From Pelomonas sp. Root1217 (lineage in GTDB: Bacteria; Pseudomonadota; Gammaproteobacteria; Burkholderiales; Burkholderiaceae_C): 64,000 nt of DNA. Positions 30,831 to 39,267 of this stretch are shown here, piece by piece (the first letter of the stretch is position 1; each line of letters opens with the position of its first letter). The DNA lies in assembly GCF_001425705.1 (NCBI RefSeq), contig NZ_LMDC01000012.1, positions 251,402-315,401 on the forward strand, in the 5' to 3' direction. The notes beneath the pieces are model-generated. The model was not told the DNA's origin. It did not search any database and was given only the letters and a program-made list of their open reading frames with translations. The position numbers and the translations under genes were made by a program.

Positions 30831-32321
30831 GTGGCAAGTAGCAAGGGTCCGAAGAAGTTCACGCCGGATATCGAGGCGTTCATCGTCAGTTTCGCCGCGG
30901 ACATCCGCGATGGCGCGGCCGCAATCTTTGCCGGGGCGGGGCTATCGGTCGAAAGCGGCTTCGTGAACTGGTCAGCGTTGCTGCGCGACATTGCCCACGA
31001 GCTTGGGCTCGACGTCGATCGCGAAACCAACCTGGTCGCGGTGGCGCAGTACCACCTCAATGAGCGTCGCAACCGCAGCCGGATCAACCAGAAGATCGTC
31101 GACGAGTTCAGCGCCGGCCACTCCATCAATGAAAGCCACGAGATCCTGGCGAGGCTGCCGATCGCGACGTACTGGACCACCAACTACGACGCGATGCTTG
31201 AGACCGCGCTCGCGGCAACCGGCAAGATTGTCGACGTCAAACATTCCGTGCCGCAGCTGAAGACCGTCAAGCGCGGGCGTTCGGTCATCCTCTACAAGAT
31301 GCACGGTGACGCGTCGGACCCGGACAACGCGGTGCTGACGAAGGACGACTATGAAGGGTACTTTCGCGACCGGGAACCGTTCGTGGCGGCGCTGTCGGGC
31401 GACCTCGTCGCAAAAACGATGCTGTTCCTCGGCTTCAGCTTCACCGATCCGAACATCGACTATGTGCTGAGCCGCGTGCGAGTCGTGCTGCGCAGCGCCC
31501 CGAAGCAGCATTACTGCATCCTGAGGCGTGAGCAGCGCCGCACGGGCGAGAAGGTTGAGAACTTTCACTATCGTCAGCGCCAGCAGGACTATTTCGTGAA
31601 GGACCTGGCGCGTGTGGGCATTCACGCGCTGATGGTCGATGAGTATGGCGATGTGAAGCGCATCCTGCGGGCTGTCGAGGAGCGCTACCGCAACCGCAGC
31701 GTCTTCATCGCGGGCAGCGCCGCCGAATTTGATCCGTGGGACACGGACACGGCGAATCGCTTTCTCGAATCGCTTGCCAAGGCGCTCATCGGCAAGGGCA
31801 TGGACATAGTCACCGGCTTCGGCCTCGGCGTCGGTCCTCCGATCATCGCAGGCGCCTACGGCGAGATCCTGCTTCACCCCGGCGCGCGCAGCTTGTCGCA
31901 GCTGCAGGCGCATCCGTTTCCGGCGGACACCGGCACCGCCCCTGCCCGGCTCGCGCTCTACCAGCAGCACCGCGAGCGGATGATCGGCGCGGCGGGCGTC
32001 ATCGTCCTTGTCTTCGGCAACAAGCGGGACGGATCGGGTGCGCTGGTGCCGGCCGACGGCATGCGCGCCGAGCTGGAGATCGCGCGGGCGATGGGGCTGC
32101 ACGTGATCGCTGCTGGCGCTACAGGCTGGGTGGCGAAGGAGATCGCGGCGGCGCTGTCGCCGCCGCCCGGCGCCACCGAGAGCTACAGGAAGGCCTTCCT
32201 GGCCGCCAACGACCCGAAGAGCAAGCCCGACCAGATCGTGCGGGCTATCGTGTCGATGATTGAGGAGTTCGCGAAATCAACTACTGCGGGCGGCCGTCCG
32301 CCTGCTAAGCGAGGGAAGTGA
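30831..32321 (+). CDS. thsA: Thoeris effector ThsA: SIR2 NADase with SLOG sensor
   Basis: 496 residues from GTG 30831 (GTG 30816 is possible). The N-terminal SIR2 domain shows GAGLS (35-39), TTNYD (116-120), KMHGD with His158, and FLGFSF (209-214). From about residue 290 a SLOG domain follows (VFIAGSAAEFDPWD, GFGLGVGPPIIAGAY, MRAELEIARAMGLHVI). In Thoeris the SLOG domain binds a cyclic ADP-ribose signal from ThsB and the SIR2 domain then destroys NAD+, stopping phage growth. ThsB is encoded one base after the stop. Confidence 0.9.
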   Translation: MASSKGPKKFTPDIEAFIVSFAADIRDGAAAIFAGAGLSVESGFVNWSALLRDIAHELGLDVDRETNLVAVAQYHLNERRNRSRINQKIVDEFSAGHSINESHEILARLPIATYWTTNYDAMLETALAATGKIVDVKHSVPQLKTVKRGRSVILYKMHGDASDPDNAVLTKDDYEGYFRDREPFVAALSGDLVAKTMLFLGFSFTDPNIDYVLSRVRVVLRSAPKQHYCILRREQRRTGEKVENFHYRQRQQDYFVKDLARVGIHALMVDEYGDVKRILRAVEERYRNRSVFIAGSAAEFDPWDTDTANRFLESLAKALIGKGMDIVTGFGLGVGPPIIAGAYGEILLHPGARSLSQLQAHPFPADTGTAPARLALYQQHRERMIGAAGVIVLVFGNKRDGSGALVPADGMRAELEIARAMGLHVIAAGATGWVAKEIAAALSPPPGATESYRKAFLAANDPKSKPDQIVRAIVSMIEEFAKSTTAGGRPPAKRGK

Positions 32322-32322
32322 C

Positions 32323-32799
32323 ATGGCACGGAGAGTCTTCTTTAGTTTCCATTACGAGCGTGATGTGCGCCGCATCGTGCAGGTCCGTAATTCTTGGGTG
32401 GTCAGGCCCGGAGACGATGCGCAGCCCTTCTACGACAAGGCGGAGTTTGAGGAGGCGAAGAAACGCGCCGGCGGCATTGAGCAGTGGATCGAGGAGCAGT
32501 TGAAAGGCTGCTCCGTCACGGTGGTGCTCTTCGGGGCCGAGACCTACGAGCGCGACTGGGTCAAGCACGAGATCCTGCGCAGCTATCAACTCGGCAAGGG
32601 AATGCTTGCCATCGACCTCCAGGGCGTCAAGGACCCGCAGAAGGGAGTCGACGTACAGGGTCGCAATCCGCTTCTGCACTGGCAGGCCAACAATGTTCCG
32701 TTCACGCAGCTCTACAAGACCTATAGCTGGGTTCGCGACGACGGTTATCACAACATGCCGGCTTGGATTGAGGCTGCTGCCAAGACCGCAGGACGGTAG
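32323..32799 (+). CDS. thsB: Thoeris sensor ThsB: TIR-domain protein
   Basis: 158 residues forming a single TIR-like domain of the ThsB/DUF1863 type: RRVFFSFHYERDVRRIVQVRNSW, EEAKKRAGGIEQWIEEQLKGCSVTVVLFG and the candidate catalytic glutamate in WVKHEILRSYQ. On infection, ThsB proteins make a cyclic ADP-ribose isomer from NAD+ that turns on ThsA. A GAGGGAAG site lies just before ATG 32323. It forms one unit with thsA and no second ThsB is nearby. Confidence 0.9.
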   Translation: MARRVFFSFHYERDVRRIVQVRNSWVVRPGDDAQPFYDKAEFEEAKKRAGGIEQWIEEQLKGCSVTVVLFGAETYERDWVKHEILRSYQLGKGMLAIDLQGVKDPQKGVDVQGRNPLLHWQANNVPFTQLYKTYSWVRDDGYHNMPAWIEAAAKTAGR

Positions 32800-32860
32800 C
32801 GGTCGCCCTTGCCAACCGATTCGCGTCTGCTACACGGCAGAGCCGTGTTGAGCCGCCAGA

Positions 32861-32994
32861 TCGAAACTTTGACATCTAGCGTAGTCTTGGAGCGAAGCTC
32901 AGTTTCGAACTGAAGGTCAATGCACTCTGCCCCTCCGGCCACGCCATCTGCAACGTGGCGTGCAGAGCCAGCTTATCGGGCATGACACTTTGAC
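32861..32994 (-). repeat. Inverted copies of the TTTCGAA motif, right side of Thoeris cassette
   Basis: Read on the minus strand, TGTCAAAGTTTCGA (32874-32861) and TCAAAGTGT (near 32985-32993) match the left-side copies but point the opposite way. TTTCGAACTGAAGGTCAATG at 32903-32922 also shares GAAGGTCAATG with 29470-29480. Together they give inward-facing ends around 29358-32996. No transposase gene is within. Confidence 0.45.
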
Positions 32995-33035
32995 GATCAG
33001 CATGCTAGAGATAAGACTGCCGATAGGACTTTCTA

Positions 33036-33272
33036 TCAAGCAGTCCCGTGGTCTTCTCCGCTCCTGGCGTTGAACTGGGCGACTGTGTCCTGCCATTCTT
33101 CCCAACCGCTGTCTTTGACTTCGACAGCGCAGAGAAATTCCAGCTCGAACCGCTTGGCCAGAGCCTCGCGCCTGAGCCGGGCTCGCTCTTCGACACGCTC
33201 GGCTTGAGCCTTGAACCGTCGAGGCATCTTCTCCAGCAGAGCCGCGAAGCCAACAGGTTTGTTGGGCTTCAC
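33036..33272 (-). CDS. Hypothetical 78-residue charged helical protein
   Basis: Frame from GTG 33272, overlapping the stop of the upstream small gene (GTGA). It begins KPNKPVGFAALLEKMPRRF and is rich in Arg, Glu and Ala (AERVEERARLRREALAKRFELE), suggesting a long helix. No known family. Overlap with its partner is the best evidence that both are translated. Confidence 0.5.
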   Translation of the reverse strand: MKPNKPVGFAALLEKMPRRFKAQAERVEERARLRREALAKRFELEFLCAVEVKDSGWEEWQDTVAQFNARSGEDHGTA

Positions 33273-33454
33273 AGCACCATCCTGCGAGGATCCATTTCGG
33301 TGCCTTCCCAAACTTCCTCGTCGGGTTTCGGGACAATGATGCGTCGGGCAGCCTCAGCTTCCCAAGCTCTAAGCTGGCTGACGGTGACGTGCATCAGGCC
33401 GGCGCTGGCCAGGCGGAATGGATCGGTAGAGGGCGGGGTTGTTTGGGCTGTCAT
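33269..33454 (-). CDS. Hypothetical 61-residue protein
   Basis: Frame MTAQTTPPSTDPFRLASAG...RRMVL from ATG 33454, ending in a four-base overlap with the next gene. Soluble, no recognised domain. GGAGCC lies before the start. The pair is of the kind found as small cargo on integrative elements, but no homolog can be named. Confidence 0.45.
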   Translation of the reverse strand: MTAQTTPPSTDPFRLASAGLMHVTVSQLRAWEAEAARRIIVPKPDEEVWEGTEMDPRRMVL

Positions 33455-33669
33455 GGCGGCTCCTGTTTCGATGACGCCAGTCTCCAAGTCAGCCGGCCGA
33501 GGGGGTATCGCCCTTTGGGGGCATCGAGGGGGGATGAGCCGATGCCTATCCCCCTCGCATCCCCCAAAAGGGGGAGGCTCCTCGCACAAATCCCCATTCA
33601 GGGCGATGGTCTGAACTTGGTGCGATCGAGACACTGACGACCGTCGAAAGCAGTCAACCCGGAGCCACC

Positions 33670-33945
33670 ATGACAGCCATTGCCACCGTTGCCGCCCACC
33701 GCGCCATCCAGTTCCCTGGCCTCTTCACGCGCTCCGTCGACAAGATCCAACCGATCCAGCGCAATGTGCAGCGGACCTATGCCAACGAGGTCCGCGACAG
33801 CATCCTGCGCTGCACTCGCCAGATGGCCGGCGCGCACTCCCATAACCGGCGAGTGAAATTTCTTTCCGGCGTTGAGGTGCGCGAGATCAGCATGGCGGAC
33901 TGGGTCAAGGCCAACGAGGAGTACCAGCCCGTCTGGTTCGGCTGA
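33670..33945 (+). CDS. Hypothetical 91-residue protein
   Basis: Frame MTAIATVAAHRAIQFPGLFTRSVDKIQPIQRN..., with a CGGAGCC site 7 bases before ATG 33670. Soluble and basic in the first two thirds, ending WVKANEEYQPVWFG. No family recognised and no operon partner on this strand. Confidence 0.5.
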   Translation: MTAIATVAAHRAIQFPGLFTRSVDKIQPIQRNVQRTYANEVRDSILRCTRQMAGAHSHNRRVKFLSGVEVREISMADWVKANEEYQPVWFG

Positions 33946-33998
33946 ACTTCCGACGGCCGTAAACGCTCAGGAAACAGACAACGCCATGTCGCCAGAAG

Positions 33999-34199
33999 TC
34001 ACCCGTCGTTGGAGTGGTTCGCGGACTCCGTGTTCTCGTCAGAGGCAGGGTCATCCTTGGCTCCAGGCGCAGGCAGGTTCGGTTTCTTTTCAGACCGCTG
34101 AGCGCCTCCTTGCTTGTTGTCGCTTTGGCCTGCGGCATCCGAGTCCACCGGATAGACCTGGCGTCTGCCAGGCTGAGGTTGAATCGGCTCATTTGCCAT
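33999..34199 (-). CDS. Small disordered hydrophilic protein
   Basis: 66 residues from ATG 34199 (MANEPIQPQPGRRQVYPVD). Almost no hydrophobic residues and many Ser, Asn, Asp, Lys and Gly, so probably disordered. It follows two other minus-strand genes (34281-34984) and may be the last member of that SOS-controlled unit. Function unknown. Confidence 0.4.
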   Translation of the reverse strand: MANEPIQPQPGRRQVYPVDSDAAGQSDNKQGGAQRSEKKPNLPAPGAKDDPASDENTESANHSNDG

Positions 34200-34280
34200 G
34201 CGGCCTCCAAAAGGCAAGTGGAAGCCCGGTTCGGCAATCGGCGCTCCTCCTGGCGCACGCAACCAGCTGGACAGCCTGTC

Positions 34281-34538
34281 CTAGAAGGGTACGTCCAGCA
34301 GTTCCACACCCAAGGCGTCAAGCAGCCGCTGTGAAAGGCCAGGGGCGCCGCAGTCGGAGACGTGCACGACAAGCCGACGCCACAACTCCCGAGGCCTGTA
34401 AGGCACGCCCAACGGTGGACTGCTGTAGAGGTAGCGCATCGGCTTGCCCGACTCGTCGACCATCACCGCCAGGTCAAAGTCGCCCCCACGGACCACACTG
34501 AGCGCGGCCTCGTTCACGTGCGTGTCGTCGTATTTCAT
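34281..34538 (-). CDS. Hypothetical 85-residue protein in SOS-box-linked unit
   Basis: Frame from ATG 34538 (MKYDDTHVNEAALSVVRGGDFDLAVMVDESGKPMRYLYSSPP), overlapping the stop of the gene upstream by ATGA. It looks like a small alpha/beta domain and has no known family. The second half contains RRLVVHVSDCGAPGLSQRLLDALGVELL. Translational overlap makes it a partner of the 149-residue protein. Confidence 0.55.
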   Translation of the reverse strand: MKYDDTHVNEAALSVVRGGDFDLAVMVDESGKPMRYLYSSPPLGVPYRPRELWRRLVVHVSDCGAPGLSQRLLDALGVELLDVPF

Positions 34539-34984
34539 CTGAACTCCGGTGCGCCCTGGCTGACCCAAGCGGGCTCGACGTTTGATTGCTGCTGCGATGC
34601 CCGCCTGATCTTCCCTATAGACGGTGGGAACCGCGCCTTGGCTCGGGCCTCCTGTTCATCGACAGGATCCCGAACGGGGTCGCACCACCACACCTGAGGA
34701 ACAGGCTTGGGGCTCTTGGCGCAGAAGCCGTGGTCCTCGTAGCCCAACACCATGATTTGGCCGTCACGGATCTTGACCCGGGCCCGGTCGAGCTGGCGCC
34801 AACGCAGCTCAGGGCCGCCGCGGATGCCGAGCAGGGAGGCCGTCATGGGTCGGCGCTCGCCGTCCTCCGCCCAGCCGCGCATCACCGTCACCCACAGGCG
34901 TCCCCGCACAGGGTCGAGCGATTCAAGGTGTTGCTGTGGCAGCTTGCGCCCGTGCTGCCTCGTCTGAATTGCGTCCACCCACAT
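34535..34984 (-). CDS. Hypothetical 149-residue protein, first gene left of SOS box
   Basis: Frame from ATG 34984 (MWVDAIQTRQHGRKLPQQHLE). Contains a likely small beta-barrel (GRLWVTVMRGWAEDGERRPMTASLLGIRGGPELRWRQLDRARVKIRDGQIMVLGYEDHG) and a polar tail. The start lies 38 bases from a near-perfect LexA operator and is divergent from the 297-residue protein. It overlaps the next gene by ATGA. No family name can be given; SOS induction is inferred from the operator. Confidence 0.55.
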   Translation of the reverse strand: MWVDAIQTRQHGRKLPQQHLESLDPVRGRLWVTVMRGWAEDGERRPMTASLLGIRGGPELRWRQLDRARVKIRDGQIMVLGYEDHGFCAKSPKPVPQVWWCDPVRDPVDEQEARAKARFPPSIGKIRRASQQQSNVEPAWVSQGAPEFR

Positions 34985-35021
34985 GATGCCTGTTGCCCTC
35001 CTTCGGTTCGTGGCGGTTGAA

Positions 35022-35041
35022 GACTGTAGATATGTACAGTA
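35022..35041. promoter_or_regulatory. LexA SOS box between divergent genes
   Basis: GACTGTAGATATGTACAGTA matches the gamma/beta-proteobacterial LexA operator (CTG-N10-CAG with alternating AT core and flanking TA). It lies between the starts at 34984 (minus) and 35076 (plus), so it can control both. Confidence 0.8.
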
Positions 35042-35075
35042 TTCTGACACCTCGCAACCGCTCTTGGAGCCGCTC

Positions 35076-35969
35076 ATGGCAACCGACACATCCTGGCGCA
35101 CGCTGTGGGAAATCAGAGAGCACAGCAAGCCGCTTCCGACGGCGTGGCACCGCTGCGGCTGGTGCATTCAATTCGAGTACGACGCTATCGACAACGAAGG
35201 CACGCCGGGATGGGTGCTCGGCGACGCGGAGATCTCAGAGAGCCGCGTCCTTGAGTTGTCCGAGGAGATGGGCGAGGAGGCATTCCGCGCGTTTGGTGGC
35301 GAACTGCATCGGCAGGCCAAGGAACTTTGGGCCGAACTCGGCTACACCAATGAATCCTCGCGGCGTAGCGCCATCCTGAGCGTCGACGACTGGCGACGGC
35401 AGTGGGTTCTCGATGTTGAAGAAGGTGCGCTAGCCCAGGCGGTGCACTCCTCCGGCCTAGGCATCACGATCTTTCCGGCGAAGGAAGCGGAGGATCGACA
35501 TATCTGGCGTTCGATGGTTTCGGCTGACTATGAAGACGAGCGCCAACGGCTATTGTTTGAGCTTGGCCCCGAAGCCATGGCTGTGCTGGAAGCTCGGCTC
35601 TGCGAGGAGGCCTTGCGGCTTTGGCGCGAGTGTGGCCACGAGGATGATGGCCACTTTCAAGAAGGGCGGCTGTATGGCCCGCTGCCATGCAAGGTCGTGT
35701 CTTGGCGCTCGCAGTGGAAGGTGGGCGAGGACGAAGGCCTCGGGCTGCCGGATGCGTTGCACGCCAGCGGGCTCGCAATCAGCTACGTCTACACCGATGT
35801 CGATGAGGATCAAATGGGCTGGGTCGCCACGACGCCCAAGCCGTTCGCGGCTCGTGAGGCAGAGCTGCGCGCGGTGCTCGGTGACAGTGGAGTGAACCGG
35901 CTTTACAAGGAAGCTCGCCAGCTCTGGACTGAGCTGGGTTACCGCGATAACTCACCGGTGAAGCTGTAG
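35076..35969 (+). CDS. Hypothetical 297-residue protein of three similar repeats
   Basis: Frame from ATG 35076 (MATDTSWRTLWEIREHSK). Three related blocks of about 95 residues each begin with a W-R-x(3-4)-W/V-x-E segment (TLWEIREH, RRQWVLDVEEG, SQWKVGEDEG). They pass through an acidic helix with two glutamates and end in an LW.ELGY/ LWRECGH-like motif. I do not know the family. Its start lies 35 bases right of the SOS box, so DNA damage should induce it. Internal duplication suggests a scaffold or binding protein. Confidence 0.62.
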   Translation: MATDTSWRTLWEIREHSKPLPTAWHRCGWCIQFEYDAIDNEGTPGWVLGDAEISESRVLELSEEMGEEAFRAFGGELHRQAKELWAELGYTNESSRRSAILSVDDWRRQWVLDVEEGALAQAVHSSGLGITIFPAKEAEDRHIWRSMVSADYEDERQRLLFELGPEAMAVLEARLCEEALRLWRECGHEDDGHFQEGRLYGPLPCKVVSWRSQWKVGEDEGLGLPDALHASGLAISYVYTDVDEDQMGWVATTPKPFAAREAELRAVLGDSGVNRLYKEARQLWTELGYRDNSPVKL

Positions 35970-36016
35970 GTCTAGCAGGCTCATCCTGTGAGCTGCCGTC
36001 TGGCCAACATTGCGCC

Positions 36017-36316
36017 ATGACTGAAGCCTCCGAACACATCACCCCGCTCTCATCCACTCACGTCGATAACGGCATCCTGGGCCGCGTGCCTAGTGAGCAC
36101 GTCGGAAGGCCCCAATGCTCGTTGCCCGATGCGGCACTGGTTCCTGACAATGAGGTTCGCGTTGAGGTGGACGCCGGCTGGCTCGGCCGCGTGCGGCTGA
36201 CCTTCAGGAAGTACCGGTACACCCGCCCCAAGGGCAAGTTCTCGGCTGTGGCCTGGAGTTGCCGCCATGCGGAGCCGGTCGAACCCGACGCCCATGGCGC
36301 GGCTGAGGAAAACTGA
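36017..36316 (+). CDS. Hypothetical 99-residue protein
   Basis: Frame MTEASEHITPLSSTHVDNGILG... with a compact beta-rich C-terminal part (NEVRVEVDAGWLGRVRLTFRKYRYTRPKGKFSAVAWSCRHAE). No family recognised. It follows the repeat protein by 47 bases on the same strand and may be co-transcribed from the SOS-box promoter. Confidence 0.5.
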   Translation: MTEASEHITPLSSTHVDNGILGRVPSEHVGRPQCSLPDAALVPDNEVRVEVDAGWLGRVRLTFRKYRYTRPKGKFSAVAWSCRHAEPVEPDAHGAAEEN

Positions 36317-36374
36317 GGACTCTCCGTACTTGGATGTAGGCTCGGCCGCGTTGACCTAGCCCATCCGGACAACC

Positions 36375-36634
36375 ATGTGCTCCAACTACGAGCCCGTCAC
36401 CAGGACGACCGCCTGATGGCGCACTTCGGTGTGTCCAGGCCGTCCGACGTTGAGCCGCCCGAGTCAGCGTTCCCCGGGCTGAAGGCCTTCTTCATCCGCG
36501 CTGAGGACAAGGCGGATCCTGACCGCCGCCAACAAGGGGAAGCCGTCCAACCGGTGATCTTGCGTGCGCTGGTTAAGCCGGGAGCGCCTTATCAGGCTGG
36601 GATAATGCCCAGGTCGCGTCAAAGGCTCCCATGA
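36375..36634 (+). pseudogene. Relic of SRAP (SOS response-associated peptidase, YedK/HMCES type)
   Basis: ATG 36375 gives MCSNYEPVT, with the catalytic Cys2 and Asn4 context of SRAP proteins. It stops after 13 codons. A one-base shift restores DDRLMAHFGVSRPSDVEPPESAFPGLKAFFIRAED, the expected next part of the family. After about 36520 the similarity ends and the frame closes at 36634, just inside the methyltransferase start. The remaining two thirds of the enzyme, with its second active-site part, are missing. SRAP protects abasic sites in single-stranded DNA, so it fits the nearby SOS box. Confidence 0.6.
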
Positions 36635-38346
36635 CACCGTCCGAATTGCTGCTCGATCAACCGGCCCTCCCGGGAATGTGCCCCGTGACCGATGCGGTGG
36701 ACGCGCTGGCCCGTAAGTCGGGCATCGAGGAGCGAGGCGCAATTTTCACTCGCCCGGAAGTGGTTGAGTTCATCCTCGACTTGGTCGGCTACGCACCAAC
36801 CTCAGCCTTGTATCGCAAGACACTGTTGGAGCCGTCCTGCGGTCAGGGGGAATTCCTGATGGCCGCAGTTTCTCGTCTGCTGACTTCAGCGGCCGCGGCA
36901 CGCAAGCGCGGGGTCAAGGTTCCCCCGCTGGACGACTGCATTAGGGCCGTCGAGCTCCATGTCGACACGCTCAAGCGTACCCGGGCGGGGCTGCTGGCGT
37001 TGATGAGGGAACGCGGAGTTGACGAGGCCGAAGCGGCGCAGCTCGCGGGCAAGTGGCTGATCCAAGGTGACTTTCTTCTGGAGCCGCTGCCCAAGGGCTT
37101 CGACTTCGTGATCGGCAACCCGCCCTACGTGCGGCAGGAGCTTATTCCGGAAGCGCTGCTCCGCGAATACCGCCGCCGCTATGCGACCCTTTACGACCGC
37201 GCCGATCTCTATATCCCTTTTATCGAGCGCAGCCTTGGCCTCCTAAACGATGGCGGGAAGTTCTCGTTCATCTGCGCCGATCGCTGGACGAAGAACAGGT
37301 ATGGCGGCCCACTGCGCGCGATGGTGGCGCGCGACTTCCACTTGCAGGCCTACGTGGACATGGTCGACACGCCGGCATTCCACGTCGAGGTGGTCGCCTA
37401 CCCTTCCATCACCATGATTGAAAAGGCGGCGCCCGGCCCAACGCTGGTAGCCGCCAGACCGCAGGTGGAGCCCAGGTATCTTCGGGACTTGGCCAAGGCC
37501 CTACGCGGCGACGTGAACGAGCTGCCGGCGACAGTGCACAAGCTCGACGACGTCACGAAGGGCGATGAGCCGTGGGTGCTTCAATTCTCAGACGCCCGAG
37601 AGCTGATACGGCGTATCGAACGTGACTTCCCGGCCCTGGAGGAGACCGGCTGCAAGGTGGGCATCGGCGTGGCGACTGGAGCCGACCGCGTCTACGTCGC
37701 CAAGTTCGACGAACTCGACATCGAACCGAGCCGCAAGCTTCCGCTAGCGATGACGCGCGACATCCTCACTGGCTATGTGGCGTGGCGGGGTTATGGCGTC
37801 GTAAACCCGTTCACCGATGAGGGGCCGCTTGTCGATCTCAAAGACTTCCCCAAGCTCGCTGCCTATCTCCAAGCACACAAGCCCGCGATCGCTGGCCGGC
37901 ACGTGGCCAAGCGCGACGAGAAGCGTTGGTATCGCACGATCGACCGCATCACACCCTCGCTCGCCAGCCGACCGAAGCTGCTCATCCCGGACATTAAGGG
38001 CGAGGCCCAAGTCGTCTACGAAGAGGGGAAGCTTTATCCGCACCACAACCTCTACTACGTGGTTTCGGATACATGGGAATTGAAGGCGCTGCAAGGCGTC
38101 TTGCTGTCGAGCCTGACGCGGCTTTTTATCGCAACCTATTCGACGAAGATGCGAGGCGGCTTCCTACGGTTTCAGGCCCAGTATCTTCGTCGCATCAGGC
38201 TCCCCAGGTGGGAAAGCGTACCGAGCGCCCTGCGCTCGAAGCTCGCCAAGGCCGCGGAGGCGCTTGATGTCTTCGCGTGCGATGAGGCGGTGTCGGAGCT
38301 TTATGGGCTGACGCCGGACGAGAAGAAGATCATCACAGGGAGTTGA
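36631..38346 (+). CDS. Adenine-N6 DNA methyltransferase of XhoI/PaeR7I-type system
   Basis: 571 residues. SAM-binding motif [12 protein letters not shown] (66-76) and catalytic NPPY in [13 protein letters not shown] (163-166) define a gamma-class N6-adenine methyltransferase with a C-terminal target-recognition half, as in TaqI and PaeR7I enzymes. Followed after 3 bases by a PaeR7I/XhoI-family endonuclease, so the site should be CTCGAG, methylated on adenine. That sequence occurs in this window, for instance at 5414 and within the endonuclease gene at 38356, so protection is needed. Confidence 0.87.
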   Translation: MTPSELLLDQPALPGMCPVTDAVDALARKSGIEERGAIFTRPEVVEFILDLVGYAPTSALYRKTLLEPSCGQGEFLMAAVSRLLTSAAAARKRGVKVPPLDDCIRAVELHVDTLKRTRAGLLALMRERGVDEAEAAQLAGKWLIQGDFLLEPLPKGFDFVIGNPPYVRQELIPEALLREYRRRYATLYDRADLYIPFIERSLGLLNDGGKFSFICADRWTKNRYGGPLRAMVARDFHLQAYVDMVDTPAFHVEVVAYPSITMIEKAAPGPTLVAARPQVEPRYLRDLAKALRGDVNELPATVHKLDDVTKGDEPWVLQFSDARELIRRIERDFPALEETGCKVGIGVATGADRVYVAKFDELDIEPSRKLPLAMTRDILTGYVAWRGYGVVNPFTDEGPLVDLKDFPKLAAYLQAHKPAIAGRHVAKRDEKRWYRTIDRITPSLASRPKLLIPDIKGEAQVVYEEGKLYPHHNLYYVVSDTWELKALQGVLLSSLTRLFIATYSTKMRGGFLRFQAQYLRRIRLPRWESVPSALRSKLAKAAEALDVFACDEAVSELYGLTPDEKKIITGS

Positions 38347-38349
38347 GCG

Positions 38350-39120
38350 ATGGCGCTCGAGTTGGCGAACTACAAAGAACAGGCACGCGACGCGGTCAAG
38401 GCATTCTGGGGAAACCGGGAGGCAGCGCGGCGCAAGCAAGCCGAGACGGGAAACATCGACGCCGGCACGCGCGGCGCCGTCACGGCGGGGAAGAACCTCG
38501 ACGGTTTCGTGGCGTTGATCCAAAGCCTCGTGAAGGCCAACGGCCTCGGACACGCGGAGATCCACATCAGCAAGGGCTTGGTGGTGCTACCAGGCTACTT
38601 CCGACCGACCAAGCAATGGGACTTGCTGGTGATGAACGGAAGACGCCTCGTCGCGGCGCTCGAGTTCAAGTCCATGGTGGGTAGCTTTGGCAACAACTAC
38701 AACAACCGCACTGAGGAGGCTATAGGCACGGCGCATTGCCTGTGGACGGCCTACCGCGATGGGGCGCTCGGCGCCGAGCCTCAGCCGTTCCTTGGCTGGC
38801 TGATGGTGGTCGAGGACGCACCGGGCTCGCGAGCGCCTGTGCGCAATGACGAGCCGCATTTCAAGGTCTTTCCCGAGTTCAAGGAGGCCTCCTACTTGAA
38901 GCGCTACGACTTGCTGTGCCAGAAGCTGGTCAAGGAGAAGCTTTACTCGGCGACGGCGCTACTGGCGACGCCGGCCTCAGCTGCGACGACAGGTGAGTAC
39001 CGAGATCTCTCGGCCCTCTCGAGCCTCGACAATTTCGTAACCTCGTTCGCTGGACACGTCGCCGCGGAAGCCGCGCGATCGCCAGCTCCGGTCAAGTCGG
39101 TGAACAGCAGTCTCTTCTAA
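38350..39120 (+). CDS. XhoI/PaeR7I-family restriction endonuclease, copy 1
   Basis: 256 residues, usual length for PaeR7I (about 246). Conserved core [48 protein letters not shown], with Asp91, Glu105 and Lys107 forming the PD-(D/E)xK site. The family cuts at CTCGAG. Start ATG 38350 is 4 bases after the methyltransferase stop, so both are made from one message. No controller gene is joined to the unit. Confidence 0.88.
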   Translation: MALELANYKEQARDAVKAFWGNREAARRKQAETGNIDAGTRGAVTAGKNLDGFVALIQSLVKANGLGHAEIHISKGLVVLPGYFRPTKQWDLLVMNGRRLVAALEFKSMVGSFGNNYNNRTEEAIGTAHCLWTAYRDGALGAEPQPFLGWLMVVEDAPGSRAPVRNDEPHFKVFPEFKEASYLKRYDLLCQKLVKEKLYSATALLATPASAATTGEYRDLSALSSLDNFVTSFAGHVAAEAARSPAPVKSVNSSLF

Positions 39121-39267
39121 ATTGGTCGTTGGCCTCGACAAAGTGGTGATGCGCTGTGAACGGCGCCGCGAACTTGAGCGCGCATCATCAATTTTTCGCG
39201 TCCTTTGGATGCCTCCACAGAGTGTGGTGCAGGGCGCCGCATCTGCGCCACCTTGGAGCCGAGTAGC

